The notes under the pieces are model-generated. The model saw only the letters and a program-made list of their open reading frames with translations, ran no database searches and was not told the DNA's origin. Position numbers and translations under genes: made by a program. A DNA stretch of 6,113 bases, taken from NCBI GenBank assembly GCA_001067655.1, contig JUNU01000307.1:1-6113 (forward strand). Direction: 5' to 3'. The stretch comes from Neisseria lactamica (lineage in GTDB: Bacteria > Pseudomonadota > Gammaproteobacteria > Burkholderiales > Neisseriaceae). How positions within the stretch are numbered: position 1 is the stretch's first letter; each line of letters begins with the position of its first letter. This document shows positions 6,067-6,113 of the stretch, piece after piece.

Positions 6067-6113
6067 GTGGATTAACTTTAAACCAGTACGGCGTTGCCTC
6101 GCCTTAGCTCAAA
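6063..6113. mobile_element. Correia repeat enclosed element (CREE), one end, cut by the window edge
   Basis: From 6063 the sequence is TATAGTGGATTAACTTTAAACCAGTACGG and then continues GCGTTGCCTCGCCTTAGCTCAAA. The first part matches the CREE terminal inverted repeat, allowing for the variable AT-rich middle; the second matches the start of the CREE interior as I recall it from Neisseria genomes. CREEs are non-autonomous elements of about 100-156 bp, inserted at TA. They can carry promoters, an IHF site and RNase III cleavage sites. The IHF site and far repeat would lie to the right and are unseen, so the element's size class is unknown. Confidence 0.88.

Overview
The window looks like chromosomal DNA from a commensal-type Neisseria. 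Three things support this. The gene set and order (zapE, ndk, rlmN, pilW, rodZ, ispG) match the neisserial arrangement as I recall it. Perfect copies of the 12-mer AGGTCGTCTGAA are present; this is the 'mucosa' dialect of the DNA uptake sequence (DUS), not the ATGCCGTCTGAA of meningococci and gonococci. The right edge carries the end of a Correia repeat enclosed element (CREE), a neisserial miniature element. The species cannot be fixed from this window.

All six genes lie on the minus strand, so transcription runs from right to left. Far right: a CREE end (6063 to the window edge) abuts the zapE upstream region and creates an exact TATAAT on the minus strand facing zapE. Right: zapE (4892-6028), an AFG1-like ATPase linked to cell division. 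Middle: ndk (4348-4773) with its own short upstream region, followed by a GC-rich hairpin and an inverted pair of DUS that probably end its transcript. Left: a tight cluster rlmN (2987-4081), pilW (2229-2984), rodZ (1352-2224) and ispG (84-1349), with gaps of only 2, 4 and 2 bases. Far left: about 57 bases reading on the plus strand like the last codons and terminal repeat of an IS30-family insertion sequence.

The four-gene cluster is almost certainly one transcription unit. It joins a tRNA/rRNA adenine methyltransferase (RlmN), a type IV pilus outer-membrane lipoprotein (PilW), a cell-shape membrane protein (RodZ) and an essential isoprenoid (MEP pathway) enzyme (IspG). IspG makes HMBPP, which leads to undecaprenyl phosphate and hence to cell-wall carrier lipid, so the last two genes share a loose cell-envelope theme. 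Ndk upstream serves nucleotide balance.

All six proteins are full length with their diagnostic residues. I see no frameshift, RNA gene, CRISPR array, phage gene or undescribed multi-gene system. The most interesting parts are the repeats: two mobile-element ends bracketing the block, DUS copies in genic and intergenic positions, and RodZ in a genus whose coccoid members lack MreB.
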